DNA from: an uncultured Nioella sp.
Lineage (GTDB): Bacteria; Pseudomonadota; Alphaproteobacteria; Rhodobacterales; Rhodobacteraceae
Length of the DNA stretch: 64,000 nucleotides
Direction of reading: 5' to 3'
Assembly: GCA_947495575.1 (NCBI GenBank)
Contig: CANLZL010000004.1
Location: 62,001-126,000, forward strand
In this document: positions 55,889 through 64,000 of the stretch, piece by piece
How the letters are laid out: each line of letters starts with the position of its first letter
Position numbering within the stretch: the first letter of the stretch is position 1
Notes under the pieces: generated by a model
The model's database searches: none
Told to the model about the DNA's origin: nothing
Seen by the model: only the letters and a program-made list of their open reading frames with translations
Program-made: the position numbers and the translations under genes

Positions 55889-56566
55889 ATGGGACAGATT
55901 AAGATTTGGCGCGCCATGGCCGCCACACTCGCAGGTTTGACCATCGGGGCGCAGGTAGCCTCGGCCGATGTTGTGGCCAGTACCTCTACCGACCCAACCT
56001 TTAATCTCAATGCCAGCCTGGCCTCGGTAATGGGGGCGGAGCATTCTGCCTTTCAATCGGTCAGCCCGCTGCGCCTGAGTGCAATCGGATCGGTCTATTC
56101 CGGTCGCGGCGTCGATAACGCCGACGGCGCACCTTATTCAGCGGAAGAGCTTGATCGCATGCCGCGTGCCCGCGGCGGGCGGCAATGGCAATGTCTGACA
56201 GAGGCGCTTTATTTTGAAGCGCGCGGCGAAGATGTGGCCGGGCAATTTGCCGTGGCCGAAGTGATCCTGAATCGCGTCGACGATGCACGTTATCCCAATT
56301 CGGTTTGCGATGTCGTCAATCAAGGCACCGGTCGGCGCTTTGCCTGCCAGTTCACCTATACCTGTGACGGCCAGCCAGAGGATGTGACAGACCACGCAAC
56401 GCATCGCCGCTTGGGCAAAATTGCCCGCATCATGCTGGATGGCGGGCCGCGCAACCTGACGGCGGGTGCCACGCATTATCATGCCGATTGGGTCAGCCCC
56501 CGTTGGGCGCGCGTGTTCCCACAAACCGCGCAAATCGGAACGCATCTGTTTTACCGTCAGCAATAA
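55889..56566 (+). CDS. SleB-type cell-wall hydrolase
   Basis: A 225-residue protein with a signal peptide ([10 protein letters not shown]...A-S-A). The Hydrolase_2 domain starts near residue 110: [10 protein letters not shown] with the catalytic Glu, then A-E-V-I-L-N-R-V and H-Y-H-A-D-W near 192. Family members are lytic enzymes for peptidoglycan, related to spore cortex hydrolases but widespread in non-sporulating bacteria. A leader of 176 nt with small hairpins precedes it; AAGGGG lies upstream of the ATG. Confidence 0.85.
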   Translation: MGQIKIWRAMAATLAGLTIGAQVASADVVASTSTDPTFNLNASLASVMGAEHSAFQSVSPLRLSAIGSVYSGRGVDNADGAPYSAEELDRMPRARGGRQWQCLTEALYFEARGEDVAGQFAVAEVILNRVDDARYPNSVCDVVNQGTGRRFACQFTYTCDGQPEDVTDHATHRRLGKIARIMLDGGPRNLTAGATHYHADWVSPRWARVFPQTAQIGTHLFYRQQ

Positions 56567-56676
56567 GCGATAGGTCGCAATTGACGTCAGTGGCGGCGGG
56601 ACCGGCACGTGCATATTTCTGCGCGCCCTGATATGAGGGCGTCCAGACCCGCCTTGCATCCCGAAAGCCCGCGCCG

Positions 56677-57600
56677 ATGACCGACGAAACCAGCCTTGCC
56701 TTTTCCCATCCCGCCGCGCGCGCCGCAGCGACAGCTGGCCCTGATCCCCTGGATCGGATCAGCCTGTCAGATCTTGAACGTGTGGTCGAGATCGGGGCCT
56801 TTCAGCAGGAGCGTGGCAAAGAACAGCGCGTCCGCTTCAACATCGTGGTCGAGGTCCGGTCCGAGGCCGATCCTGATGCCGATGATGTCGACAAAATCCT
56901 GTCCTATGACGCGCTGATCGAAGCCATTGACCATGAGTTGCAGGCGGAACGCCTGAACCTGCTCGAAACGCTGGCCGCACGCGTGGCCGAAAGAATTCTG
57001 GCGCATCCATTGGCCGCGCGCTGTTTCGTGCGCATTGAAAAACTGGACCGCGGGCCATTTGCCCTTGGCGTTGAAATTGTCCGCACCGCGCCAGAACGTC
57101 CGCGCCTGAGCCTGTTGCAAGAGGATGCACCACATCCGCAGATTGTTTTCCTGTCGAACGAGGCCGTGGAACGTCAGGATCTGGCAGCTCTGCTTGATTA
57201 TTTCGAAGCGCAGTCCGCCCCCGTGATCCTTTGTGTTGGTCGGGGCGAATTGGCCCTGCCCAAAGCGGCCCACGCCATGCCGCAACGCCGGATCGACCTT
57301 TTGGCAATTGAACAAAACGCATGGGTTTTGGCCAGCCGAGATGACCGCTGCGTTGTGGTCGACAGCCGGACCGAGCTTGAGGCCGCAATGAAAGCGGGCC
57401 GCATCTCTGTCTGGGCCCCCTCCAAACTGGTGCTAGACAGCTTTGATGGCCCCGACATTTCCGACCGCTCAGGCGCGGCGCTGGCCCTGTGGCTGGCCGA
57501 AAGCTTCGAGGCCGAAGAGATGGTGGTCTTTGGCGGTGACGTCCCGCAATCAGAAACCTTGGACATCCGCACTATGGGTGCAGACGAGATGCCCGGCTGA
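56677..57600 (+). CDS. folB: Dihydroneopterin aldolase with C-terminal amino-acid-kinase-like domain
   Basis: A 307-residue protein in which only the first 150 residues match FolB (E-I-G-A-F-Q-x-E-R-G, L-S-Y-D-A-L-I-E-A-I, L-N-L-L-E-T-L-A). FolB converts dihydroneopterin to the hydroxymethyl form in folate synthesis. Residues about 155-307 (L-C-V-G-R-G-E-L-A-L, V-W-A-P-S-K-L-V-L-D and I-S-D-R-S-G-A-A-L-A-L-W-L-A) resemble the amino-acid-kinase fold, though shortened. folP follows 55 nt later and glmM after it. Confidence 0.8.
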   Translation: MTDETSLAFSHPAARAAATAGPDPLDRISLSDLERVVEIGAFQQERGKEQRVRFNIVVEVRSEADPDADDVDKILSYDALIEAIDHELQAERLNLLETLAARVAERILAHPLAARCFVRIEKLDRGPFALGVEIVRTAPERPRLSLLQEDAPHPQIVFLSNEAVERQDLAALLDYFEAQSAPVILCVGRGELALPKAAHAMPQRRIDLLAIEQNAWVLASRDDRCVVVDSRTELEAAMKAGRISVWAPSKLVLDSFDGPDISDRSGAALALWLAESFEAEEMVVFGGDVPQSETLDIRTMGADEMPG

Positions 57601-57655
57601 TCGGCACCGCATTCAAGGTTTGAAAACCGGCGCGTGGTGAATTACCCCGTGTGTC

Positions 57656-58669
57656 ATGACAGTCTACTATCGCCCATTGGCCCAGATCGGCCCAATTCGC
57701 CCGGCTCAGGCCCGCTCCATTGCCGGGACATGGGCATGGTTTACGCATGTGGCAGAGCTTTCGCGCGGCGCGCCGGCGCGGATCATTCCGGCCGACGCGG
57801 TCCCGTCCCACATCCTCGAGCGCCTGACATCACCGCGTCCGCCCATTGCAGGGCTGACGTTGGACCGGCCGCGCGTCATGGGGATATTGAACCTGACGCC
57901 CGACAGTTTCTCGGATGGCGGAAGATTCACGGATCCTGCCGCGGCGCTGGCGCAGGTTCACAATATGTTGGCCGAAGGGGCCGATATTCTCGATCTTGGC
58001 GGCGAAAGCACCCGTCCCGGAGCCGTGGAAGTGGCCATCGACGAAGAGATCGCGCGCACTGCGCCGGTCATTGTCGCAATGCGGGATAATGGCGTCACCG
58101 CCCCCATCTCGATCGACACTCGAAAATCCGCTGTGGCTGCGGCGGCCCTGGCTGCCGGGGCCAACGTGATCAACGACGTCTCGGCCTTTCATTTTGATCC
58201 TGACATGCAAGGTGTGGCGGCCCGTTCAGGCGCGCCCGTCTGCCTGATGCATGCGCAGGGCCTGCCCGAAAACATGCAGGATGACCCTGATTATGACGAA
58301 GTATTGCTGGACGTTTATGACAGCCTTGAAACATCTGTCAAAGCCGCCGAGGCCGCCGGTATCCCGCGCGAAAAGATCCTTGTCGATCCCGGCATCGGGT
58401 TTGGCAAGCGCGACACCCATAACATGGCATTAATCAATGGAATTTCGCTATTTCACGCGCTTGGTTGCCCGATCCTGCTTGGGGTCAGTCGCAAAGCCTC
58501 CATCGGGCGTATCGGTGGCATTGAGGCCGCTCACGAACGGGGGGCTGCATCGGCAGCTATCGGCCTATTCGCCCTTGGGCAGGGGGTACAGATGCTGCGC
58601 GTCCATGATACAGAGGTGCACAGGCAAATGATCGCGCTTTGGAGCGCGGCGATGGAAGGGGCAGCATGA
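57656..58669 (+). CDS. folP: Dihydropteroate synthase
   Basis: A 337-residue enzyme joining pABA to the pterin. [15 protein letters not shown] near residue 74 and the second signature [10 protein letters not shown] near 112 are diagnostic. C-terminal L-G-V-S-R-K-A near 275 holds the phosphate loop. About 65 extra N-terminal residues precede the TIM barrel. Its stop overlaps the glmM start as ATGA. Confidence 0.93.
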   Translation: MTVYYRPLAQIGPIRPAQARSIAGTWAWFTHVAELSRGAPARIIPADAVPSHILERLTSPRPPIAGLTLDRPRVMGILNLTPDSFSDGGRFTDPAAALAQVHNMLAEGADILDLGGESTRPGAVEVAIDEEIARTAPVIVAMRDNGVTAPISIDTRKSAVAAAALAAGANVINDVSAFHFDPDMQGVAARSGAPVCLMHAQGLPENMQDDPDYDEVLLDVYDSLETSVKAAEAAGIPREKILVDPGIGFGKRDTHNMALINGISLFHALGCPILLGVSRKASIGRIGGIEAAHERGAASAAIGLFALGQGVQMLRVHDTEVHRQMIALWSAAMEGAA

Positions 58670-60009
58670 CGCGCAAACTCTTTGGCACCGACGGTGTTCG
58701 CGGACGGGCAAACACATATCCGATGACGGCAGAAACCGCTCTGAAACTGGGTGCTGCGGCTGGTCGGTTCTTCAGACGCGACAAAAGCCCCGGCCACCGG
58801 GTGGTGATCGGCAAGGATACGCGCCTGTCGGGCTATATGATCGAAAACGCGCTGACGGCTGGATTTACCTCGACCGGTATGAATGTGCTGCTGCTTGGCC
58901 CGGTGCCAACGCCCGCTGTTGGAATGCTGACCCATTCCATGCGCGCAGATGTCGGTGTGATGATTTCCGCCAGCCATAACGAGGCGACAGATAACGGCAT
59001 CAAGTTCTTTGGCCCCGACGGGTTCAAACTGTCCGACACGGCCGAGGCCGAGATTGAACGCCTTGTCTTTTCCGATATCCAGCCCGCACAGGCCGAAAAT
59101 ATTGGCCGCGCCAAACGGATTGACGATGGTCGGTCGCGCTATGTGGAACGGGTCAAAGGCACATTTCCGACCGGCATGACACTCGAAGGTCTGAAAGTGG
59201 TGGTCGATTGCGCAAATGGGGCCGCCTATAAGGCCGCGCCCGAGGTGCTTTGGGAATTGGGCGCTGAAGTGATTTCAATCGGTGTCGACCCCAACGGGTT
59301 CAACATCAATGACGGTGTTGGCTCAACCAAACCGCAGGCCGCCGCCGAAAAGATCAAGGAAGTGGGCGCTGATGTGGGGATCTGCCTTGATGGCGATGCC
59401 GACCGGGTGATGCTGATTGACGAGAATGGCGTCGTTGCCGATGGCGATCAGATCATGGCGCTTTTTGCCGCCCGATGGGCAGATGAGGGCAAGCTGAAAG
59501 GCCACACCCTGGCCGCAACCGTCATGTCCAATCTTGGACTGGAACGTTACCTGGCAAGTCGTTCCATCCTATTGCATCGCACGCCCGTCGGTGACCGGTA
59601 TGTCGTCGAAGCGATGCGCCGCTACGGCCTGAACCTTGGTGGAGAGCAGTCAGGCCATATCGTGATGACCGATTACGCCACCACGGGCGACGGCCTGATC
59701 GCGGGCGTCCAGTTCCTTGCCGAAATGGTGCGCACCGGCAAACGGGCGTCAGAACTTGCGAAAAACTTCGAGACTGTTCCGCAGCTTCTGAAAAATGTGC
59801 GCTACGGCGCTGACCAAACGCCATTAGAGATGGACCCGGTCAAACAGGCCATTGCAGATGCCGAGGCTCGCCTTGAAGGCGCCGGGCGGCTCTTGATCCG
59901 CAAATCGGGCACCGAGCCATTGATAAGGGTCATGGCCGAATGCGAGGATGAAGGTCTATTGCACAACGTCGTCGGCGACGTGGTTGCCGCGGTCGAGGAT
60001 GTCGTCTGA
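58666..60009 (+). CDS. glmM: Phosphoglucosamine mutase
   Basis: A 447-residue enzyme converting GlcN-6-P to GlcN-1-P for UDP-GlcNAc. It opens [12 protein letters not shown], has the phosphoserine loop M-I-S-A-S-H-N near residue 101, the metal loop D-G-D-A-D-R near 243 and G-E-Q-S-G-H near 326, and ends with [10 protein letters not shown]. Overlap with folP is a common arrangement in alphaproteobacteria. Start 58666 gives the usual N-terminus. Confidence 0.97.
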   Translation: MTRKLFGTDGVRGRANTYPMTAETALKLGAAAGRFFRRDKSPGHRVVIGKDTRLSGYMIENALTAGFTSTGMNVLLLGPVPTPAVGMLTHSMRADVGVMISASHNEATDNGIKFFGPDGFKLSDTAEAEIERLVFSDIQPAQAENIGRAKRIDDGRSRYVERVKGTFPTGMTLEGLKVVVDCANGAAYKAAPEVLWELGAEVISIGVDPNGFNINDGVGSTKPQAAAEKIKEVGADVGICLDGDADRVMLIDENGVVADGDQIMALFAARWADEGKLKGHTLAATVMSNLGLERYLASRSILLHRTPVGDRYVVEAMRRYGLNLGGEQSGHIVMTDYATTGDGLIAGVQFLAEMVRTGKRASELAKNFETVPQLLKNVRYGADQTPLEMDPVKQAIADAEARLEGAGRLLIRKSGTEPLIRVMAECEDEGLLHNVVGDVVAAVEDVV

Positions 60010-60017
60010 CGGCTGCG

Positions 60018-60695
60018 TTAGTCCCGCGGATTTGGCGCAAGAGTTGGTGTGATAAAGATCACCAGCTCGCTGTGCTGGTTTCCCGGCGACAACCGTCGAA
60101 ATGCATGGCCGATAACGGGTAGGTCCGCCAAAAACGGCACCCGAATACCCTCATTTTCACTTTGGTTGGGGACATCATGGATCAGGCCGTTAATCACAAT
60201 GGTCTGCTTATCCTCAACAAGAACAGTCGTTCTTGTGCGGCGCGTGACGATTATGGCGGGGTCGCCGGACAAGCGCACGTTCCCTTCAAATAGCATACTG
60301 GGATCGTTGATATGCGGCGCGCCCGCCGCGTCCGCGATCCGCGTGACAAGCGGGCGGTCGATATTGGTCACTTTCGCGTCAATGTGTAACCCGATTTCTC
60401 CTCCACCCGTGATCTGAGGTGTCACAATCAGGGCGATGCCCCGGCTTGATCCGCGTATGCGCGGCACCTGGGTCTGCCTGCCTTCCGAGTTGAAATCAGA
60501 CGGTCGGACCGGTGGCAAATCGGCAATCAATCGGGCCAACGGGCCCAAATCGAGCCGCCTCAACACATCGATTTGATCGTCATCGACAAGGTTAATGGTC
60601 GGGCCGGTATACGGCACAGGTTGGCCGAACGCGTCCCCCGCCAACCCGGCCAGCGCCCCGGCAGCCAGCCCATATGTAAAGTTCCGGCGATCCAT
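60018..60695 (-). CDS. Secretin-core-only exported protein
   Basis: A 225-residue protein with a signal-like N-terminus containing R-R (M-D-R-R-N-F-T-Y-G-L-A-A-G-A-L). The C-terminal half follows the secretin signature: T-V-L-V-E-D-K-Q-T-I-V-I-N-G-L-I-H-D, then V-P-F-L-A-D-L-P-V-I-G-H-A-F-R-R and E-L-V-I-F-I-T-P-T. N0/N1-type domains of normal secretins are absent, so it may be a truncated or specialised outer-membrane factor. GGAGGAGGAG lies before the ATG. The EamA gene upstream ends 77 nt before. Confidence 0.75.
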   Translation of the reverse strand: MDRRNFTYGLAAGALAGLAGDAFGQPVPYTGPTINLVDDDQIDVLRRLDLGPLARLIADLPPVRPSDFNSEGRQTQVPRIRGSSRGIALIVTPQITGGGEIGLHIDAKVTNIDRPLVTRIADAAGAPHINDPSMLFEGNVRLSGDPAIIVTRRTRTTVLVEDKQTIVINGLIHDVPNQSENEGIRVPFLADLPVIGHAFRRLSPGNQHSELVIFITPTLAPNPRD

Positions 60696-60771
60696 TGCGC
60701 CTCCTCCTCCCAGCTGTTTGGAATGCAAGAAGGTTAGCACAAGTAACCGATTATTTCGAATTTGGGGGTGG

Positions 60772-61680
60772 TTAGCGACCAAAAAGCCGTCTCAGAGCGC
60801 CATATTGGCTGATCGCGACGCCAGACAGGATCAGGCACATTGCCAGCAAAAGAGAGGGCGGCAACGGCTCTCCCAAGACCAGCGCGCCAAGAAATACGGA
60901 CCACAGAGGTACCTGATAATTCGTGAGGCTCATAAAGGTTGGCCCGGCGCTGCGAATGACAAGAACCCGCAGGATATTTGCCGCGGCCGTTGGAACCATC
61001 CCCAGAAACACTAGCACCAGCATCGTTTCCGTGGACGGCATTGGCGGCGGGCCTTCCACAATCCAAGCCGCAGGGATCACCATCACCGCGCCAATGATCA
61101 ACAGAACGGTTGCGACGCCAATGGGGTCCACCGGTGGCAATCGGCGCACAAAGATGGAGCTGACGGCGTAGCAGCCCGCTGCGCCCAAGCATGCAAGCCG
61201 CCCAAAGGGTTCTAATCCGGCCCCTGTGCTTTCAAAGGCCTGCGCCCCGATCAGGACGACAACACCAATAAACCCGATGACAAATCCGACAGCCTTGCGC
61301 AGGGACAATTGTTCCCCCTGCACCAAAAAATGCGCCAGTGGCAGAACCATTAGGGCGACGGCGGCCATCGACACACCCGCAAAACCTGAGGTCACATATT
61401 GCTGGCCCCAGCTAAGCAACATGAACGGCACCGCCGAGCTGAGTGCGCCAACGATGATCATCACCGGCCAGTCGCGCGCTCTCTCCAGGAACAGCTTGCC
61501 GCCCCGCAACAACCAGATCACCGTCATCAACAGCGCGGCAAAGCCAATGCGACCCGCAGCCAGCCAAAAGGGTGTAATCCCGCGCAGGGCAATCTCGATC
61601 ACCATGAACGTGCCGCCCCAGGTCAGCCCCAGAATGGCAATCATCAGCCAACTGGCCCGAGTGATTTGCGGTTCGCTCAT
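60772..61680 (-). CDS. EamA/DMT-family transporter
   Basis: A 302-residue inner-membrane protein with ten helices, W-G-G-T-F-M-V-I-E-I-A-L in the first and two EamA repeats, ending G-V-A-I-S-Q-Y-G. It exports or imports a small metabolite of unknown identity. Same strand as the secretin-like gene. Different from the two other EamA proteins in this window in sequence. Confidence 0.87.
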   Translation of the reverse strand: MSEPQITRASWLMIAILGLTWGGTFMVIEIALRGITPFWLAAGRIGFAALLMTVIWLLRGGKLFLERARDWPVMIIVGALSSAVPFMLLSWGQQYVTSGFAGVSMAAVALMVLPLAHFLVQGEQLSLRKAVGFVIGFIGVVVLIGAQAFESTGAGLEPFGRLACLGAAGCYAVSSIFVRRLPPVDPIGVATVLLIIGAVMVIPAAWIVEGPPPMPSTETMLVLVFLGMVPTAAANILRVLVIRSAGPTFMSLTNYQVPLWSVFLGALVLGEPLPPSLLLAMCLILSGVAISQYGALRRLFGR

Positions 61681-61846
61681 GATGTGTCCTGCAAATTTGC
61701 GTAGGCTGAGATGACAGCCATGCAGAGGCTACGTCAATCAGGGAAACATCGTTCTTCGTCAAACCATGCTTTTGGAAATTCGCCTTTACCGCTGATCCCT
61801 TACGCCTATTGTGACGCCGAAACGCAGCTGGAGCAGGGAACCGATC

Positions 61847-63013
61847 ATGAGACACACCGCCTTTCAGCAGGTTTGCAAAGGCACCGCGCCGGGCGTCGAT
61901 CTGTCGATCTCACTGACCAGAATAGAGGTCGTCGTTCGTCGGCATGTGCTCGATATTCCTGTAGTGACGTCCTTTGGCACCATGACAAACCGACCCGCGC
62001 TATTTCTACGTGTCACTGATCAAAGCGGCACCGTCGGTTATGGCGAAGTTTGGTGCAATTTCCCGGCTTGTGGAGCCGAGCACCGGGCGGCGTTGCTGTT
62101 GTCCGAAATAGCGCCACGCGTCGACGGGCGCAGCTTTGCCGATCCGGCTGCGCTTTATGACTGGTTGCGTGGCTCCACACATATTCTGGGCCTGCAAACA
62201 GGTGAACAGGGGCCGCTCAGCCAAATCATTGCAGGTGTCGATGGCGCAGTCTGGGATATGATTTCCCGGCGTGCAGGCCTGCCGCTTTACCGTGTTTTGG
62301 GCGGTTCGAGCGGCAAGATTGAGCTTTATGCAAGCGGCATCAATCCCCAAGGGGTAGGTGAAACCGCGGATCGCCTATTGGCTGAGGGCTATCGCAGACT
62401 CAAGTTGAAGGTCGGCTTTAGCGCGGATCTGGATGCGGAAAATGTGGAAACCATTTCGCAAAAGGTGAACGGTGTCGGGGCATTCATGCTGGATGCCAAC
62501 CAGGGATGGGATGTCGAAACCGCCTCCACGATGATGGCCCGGCTTGCGCCCTTTGGTCCCACGTGGATCGAGGAACCTTTGGCCGTCGATCGCCCGGTCG
62601 AAGATTGGAAAGAACTGAAATCGGTTTGCGACGTTCCCATAGCGGGCGGCGAAAACTTTGCGACATTCGCGGCTTACAAGGCCGCACTGTCAACAGGTGT
62701 GCTCGACATTCTGCAACCGGATCTCAACAAATGGGGCGGGGTCACTGGCGCAACGGCTGTGGCGCGGGCGGCTGTTGCGGCCGGAAAAACCTATTGTCCG
62801 CATTTCCTGGGCGGCGGGGTCGGCCTGGCCGCGTCGGCCCATGTTCTGGCGGCTTGCGGCAATGGGCTATTGGAGGTTGATAGCAACCTAAATCCTTTGC
62901 GCAGCGATCTGTTTCCGATCTCTCCAATTGAGGGCGAAATCGCGTTGTCGAACGCGCCCGGCATCGGCATTGACGCACCCCTTCTGTCCCAGTGGTTTGC
63001 TGAGTTCTGTTAA
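61847..63013 (+). CDS. Mandelate racemase/muconate lactonizing enzyme family protein
   Basis: A 388-residue enolase-superfamily enzyme. The capping domain is followed by the barrel with K-L-K-V-G-F (catalytic Lys pair) near residue 185, the metal ligand Asp in D-A-N-Q-G-W near 211, E-E-P-L near 240 and G-G-E-N-F near 264, then H-F-L-G-G-G-V-G near 320. It abstracts a proton alpha to a carboxylate; hydroxyproline or sugar-acid dehydratase roles are possible. No pathway genes adjoin it. Confidence 0.85.
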   Translation: MRHTAFQQVCKGTAPGVDLSISLTRIEVVVRRHVLDIPVVTSFGTMTNRPALFLRVTDQSGTVGYGEVWCNFPACGAEHRAALLLSEIAPRVDGRSFADPAALYDWLRGSTHILGLQTGEQGPLSQIIAGVDGAVWDMISRRAGLPLYRVLGGSSGKIELYASGINPQGVGETADRLLAEGYRRLKLKVGFSADLDAENVETISQKVNGVGAFMLDANQGWDVETASTMMARLAPFGPTWIEEPLAVDRPVEDWKELKSVCDVPIAGGENFATFAAYKAALSTGVLDILQPDLNKWGGVTGATAVARAAVAAGKTYCPHFLGGGVGLAASAHVLAACGNGLLEVDSNLNPLRSDLFPISPIEGEIALSNAPGIGIDAPLLSQWFAEFC

Positions 63014-63030
63014 AAAACAGCTATTTAGCG

Positions 63031-63066
63031 GCGTCCTGCTTTGGCCCTGATGGGGCCAAAACAGGA
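63031..63066. terminator. Strong hairpin between convergent genes
   Basis: GTCCTG-CT-TTGGCCC pairs with GGGCCAA-AA-CAGGAC, with a near-symmetric internal loop. There is no T-tract, so it may be a repeat-type hairpin or act with Rho. Confidence 0.55.
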
Positions 63067-63084
63067 CAAAACGAACCCGGGTCA

Positions 63085-63106
63085 GAGGGGGCATCTGCCC
63101 CCCTCA
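63085..63106. repeat. GC-rich palindrome
   Basis: GAGGGGGCA-TC-TGCCCCCCTC forms a long perfect hairpin between the enolase-like and hemerythrin genes. It has no T-run. Confidence 0.5.
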
Positions 63107-63143
63107 CGCTTTCTCAGAAAGGCTTTGGGCACCTAAAACGGCG

Positions 63144-63707
63144 CTAGCCGCGCATTTTGTAGTGCAGAAGGATTGGAACGGCCAACTCTTCCTCATCGGT
63201 CAAATGACGTTTCAGAAACTGCCCAATCTCGGCACATGTTTCAGCCAGCGGGCCGGCTTCATCCTTCATCTGTGCTTCTTCTAAGCTGGCCAATTGCACG
63301 GTTCGGTTGGCGCCGCGCGTAAAACGGTCCAACAACGTGTCGAGCGCCACATGGTCGCCTTCCAGCATTTCCAGCCCTCGGGTAAAGCGCGGATCGGCGG
63401 CCTCAAGCTCTGGAAAGAAGGAATGATCCTCCCAGCCATGATGGCCGTGCAGATTGCGCACCAGCAAATTGCCAAAATGCGCCAGACGGCCCGCATAGAT
63501 CTGCGGATCGTTGCCATTATCCAGAAAGCCTTCTGTATCCTCCGTAACGATTTCCGCCAATTGACGGAACATTCGATGGGCGCCCATCCAGTTCTGGATG
63601 GAGCGGGCGAAATCCGGGTGCCCCGGCCAAGTATCGCGCGGGTAATCCCGAAGCAGAACCTGCATCTCATCGGGCAGGCCCTGTCTGACAGTAATGTCAT
63701 AGGTCAT
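63144..63707 (-). CDS. Hemerythrin HHE-domain protein
   Basis: A 187-residue helical protein of the hemerythrin HHE type. Candidate di-iron ligands are in H-R-M-F near residue 44, H-G-H-H-G-W-E-D-H-S-F near 87, G-D-H-V near 118, and F-L-K-R-H-L-T-D-E-E-E near 170. Such proteins bind O2 or NO, or sense iron. Start set at 63707, placing the first helix at the N-terminus; the frame opens earlier without a ribosome site. Confidence 0.85.
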   Translation of the reverse strand: MTYDITVRQGLPDEMQVLLRDYPRDTWPGHPDFARSIQNWMGAHRMFRQLAEIVTEDTEGFLDNGNDPQIYAGRLAHFGNLLVRNLHGHHGWEDHSFFPELEAADPRFTRGLEMLEGDHVALDTLLDRFTRGANRTVQLASLEEAQMKDEAGPLAETCAEIGQFLKRHLTDEEELAVPILLHYKMRG

Positions 63708-63785
63708 GACTGGGAAGGTGGGGTGGGTGTTACAACATAACAATTGCGCGTCTGCGCACCCTTGCCCTGCGTCAATGACCAGAGC

Positions 63786-64000
63786 TTATTTCGCCAGAGT
63801 CTGCGCATAAGCTTCGAGTTGATCGGCCACCGTTCCCCATCCGTCGAAAAAGCCCATATCCTCGTGCGATTTAGCGGCCTCTTGGCTCCGGTGGCGGGCA
63901 ACTGCGGTATAGTGGGTGCCGGCCCCATCCTCTTCGAACAGGATGATTGCTGTCATGAACGGGTCGGCGGCAGGCTTCCACCCTTCTGAGTAGCTGTCGG
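63786..64000 (-). CDS. SRPBCC (AHSA1-like) protein, C-terminal part (5' end outside window)
   Basis: The frame is open to the right edge and stops with TAA at 63786-63788, giving about 71 visible residues. W-K-P-A-A-D-P-F-M-T-A-I-I-L-F-E-E, then T-H-Y-T-A-V-A-R-H, and H-E-D-M-G-F-F-D-G-W-G-T fit the last strand-helix part of the AHSA1 branch of SRPBCC proteins, which bind hydrophobic ligands. It lies 78 nt from the hemerythrin gene on the same strand. Confidence 0.85.
   Translation of the reverse strand, partial: DSYSEGWKPAADPFMTAIILFEEDGAGTHYTAVARHRSQEAAKSHEDMGFFDGWGTVADQLEAYAQTLAK

Overview
The window is core chromosome of an alphaproteobacterium, most likely a marine Rhodobacteraceae (Roseobacter group) member. 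The signs are a moderately high-GC genome with short intergenic gaps and many 4-nt stop/start overlaps, a fused ATP sulfurylase/APS kinase, Hsp20 paired with a DUF1150 protein, a small protein gene between glyQ and glyS, a SAM-II riboswitch ahead of metZ, FolE2 in place of classical FolE, and lgt-midA-pgeF as one overlapping operon. No tRNA, rRNA, CRISPR array, insertion sequence or prophage was seen. Both edges cut genes: an EamA transporter on the left and an SRPBCC protein on the right.

Layout. 1-9.8 kb: transporter end, Tat-exported CpdB-like nucleotidase, outer-membrane barrel, Mn-dependent pyrophosphatase, ferric-reductase-like flavoprotein, acyltransferase, then groESL behind a promoter and a CIRCE operator. 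9.8-20.8 kb: orphan phnM plus EamA transporter, lipase-like hydrolase, purEK, Hsp20-DUF1150, and a MarR-like domain fused in frame to Sat-CysC, then trxB divergent from an AsnC/Lrp regulator. 20.8-29.2 kb: a 41-aa basic protein gene, the lgt-midA-pgeF operon, ubiK, a structured leader before a YbjN-domain gene, proC, a tRNA-binding protein, a 2-hydroxyacid dehydrogenase and tdk. 29.3-34.3 kb: ECF sigma / anti-sigma / subtilase operon, small secreted or very small proteins, dtd and a PfkB sugar kinase with a LacI-type operator.

34.4-41.6 kb is the most distinctive block. It is a minus-strand run of GST, TerC, a 29-aa membrane peptide, XpaC, TelA, a DUF2927 lipoprotein, an SPFH/GYF protein and a double zinc-ribbon membrane protein, probably one envelope or toxic-anion stress operon. 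41.9-43.3 kb holds metZ control: promoter, SAM-II riboswitch, a 25-codon leader ORF whose Shine-Dalgarno lies at the 3' edge of the riboswitch, and an intrinsic terminator inside that leader ORF. This suggests SAM-controlled leader translation coupled to attenuation.

43.3-64 kb: glutamine amidotransferase, folE2, DUF1127, trkH, a SPOR/peptidoglycan-binding pseudoprotease, glyQ-DUF6446-glyS, a PPDK-like protein with an altered ATP-grasp site, a SleB-type hydrolase, then folB (with an extra C-terminal domain), folP and glmM as a tight cluster. Downstream are a secretin-core-only protein, another EamA transporter, an enolase-superfamily enzyme and a hemerythrin protein.
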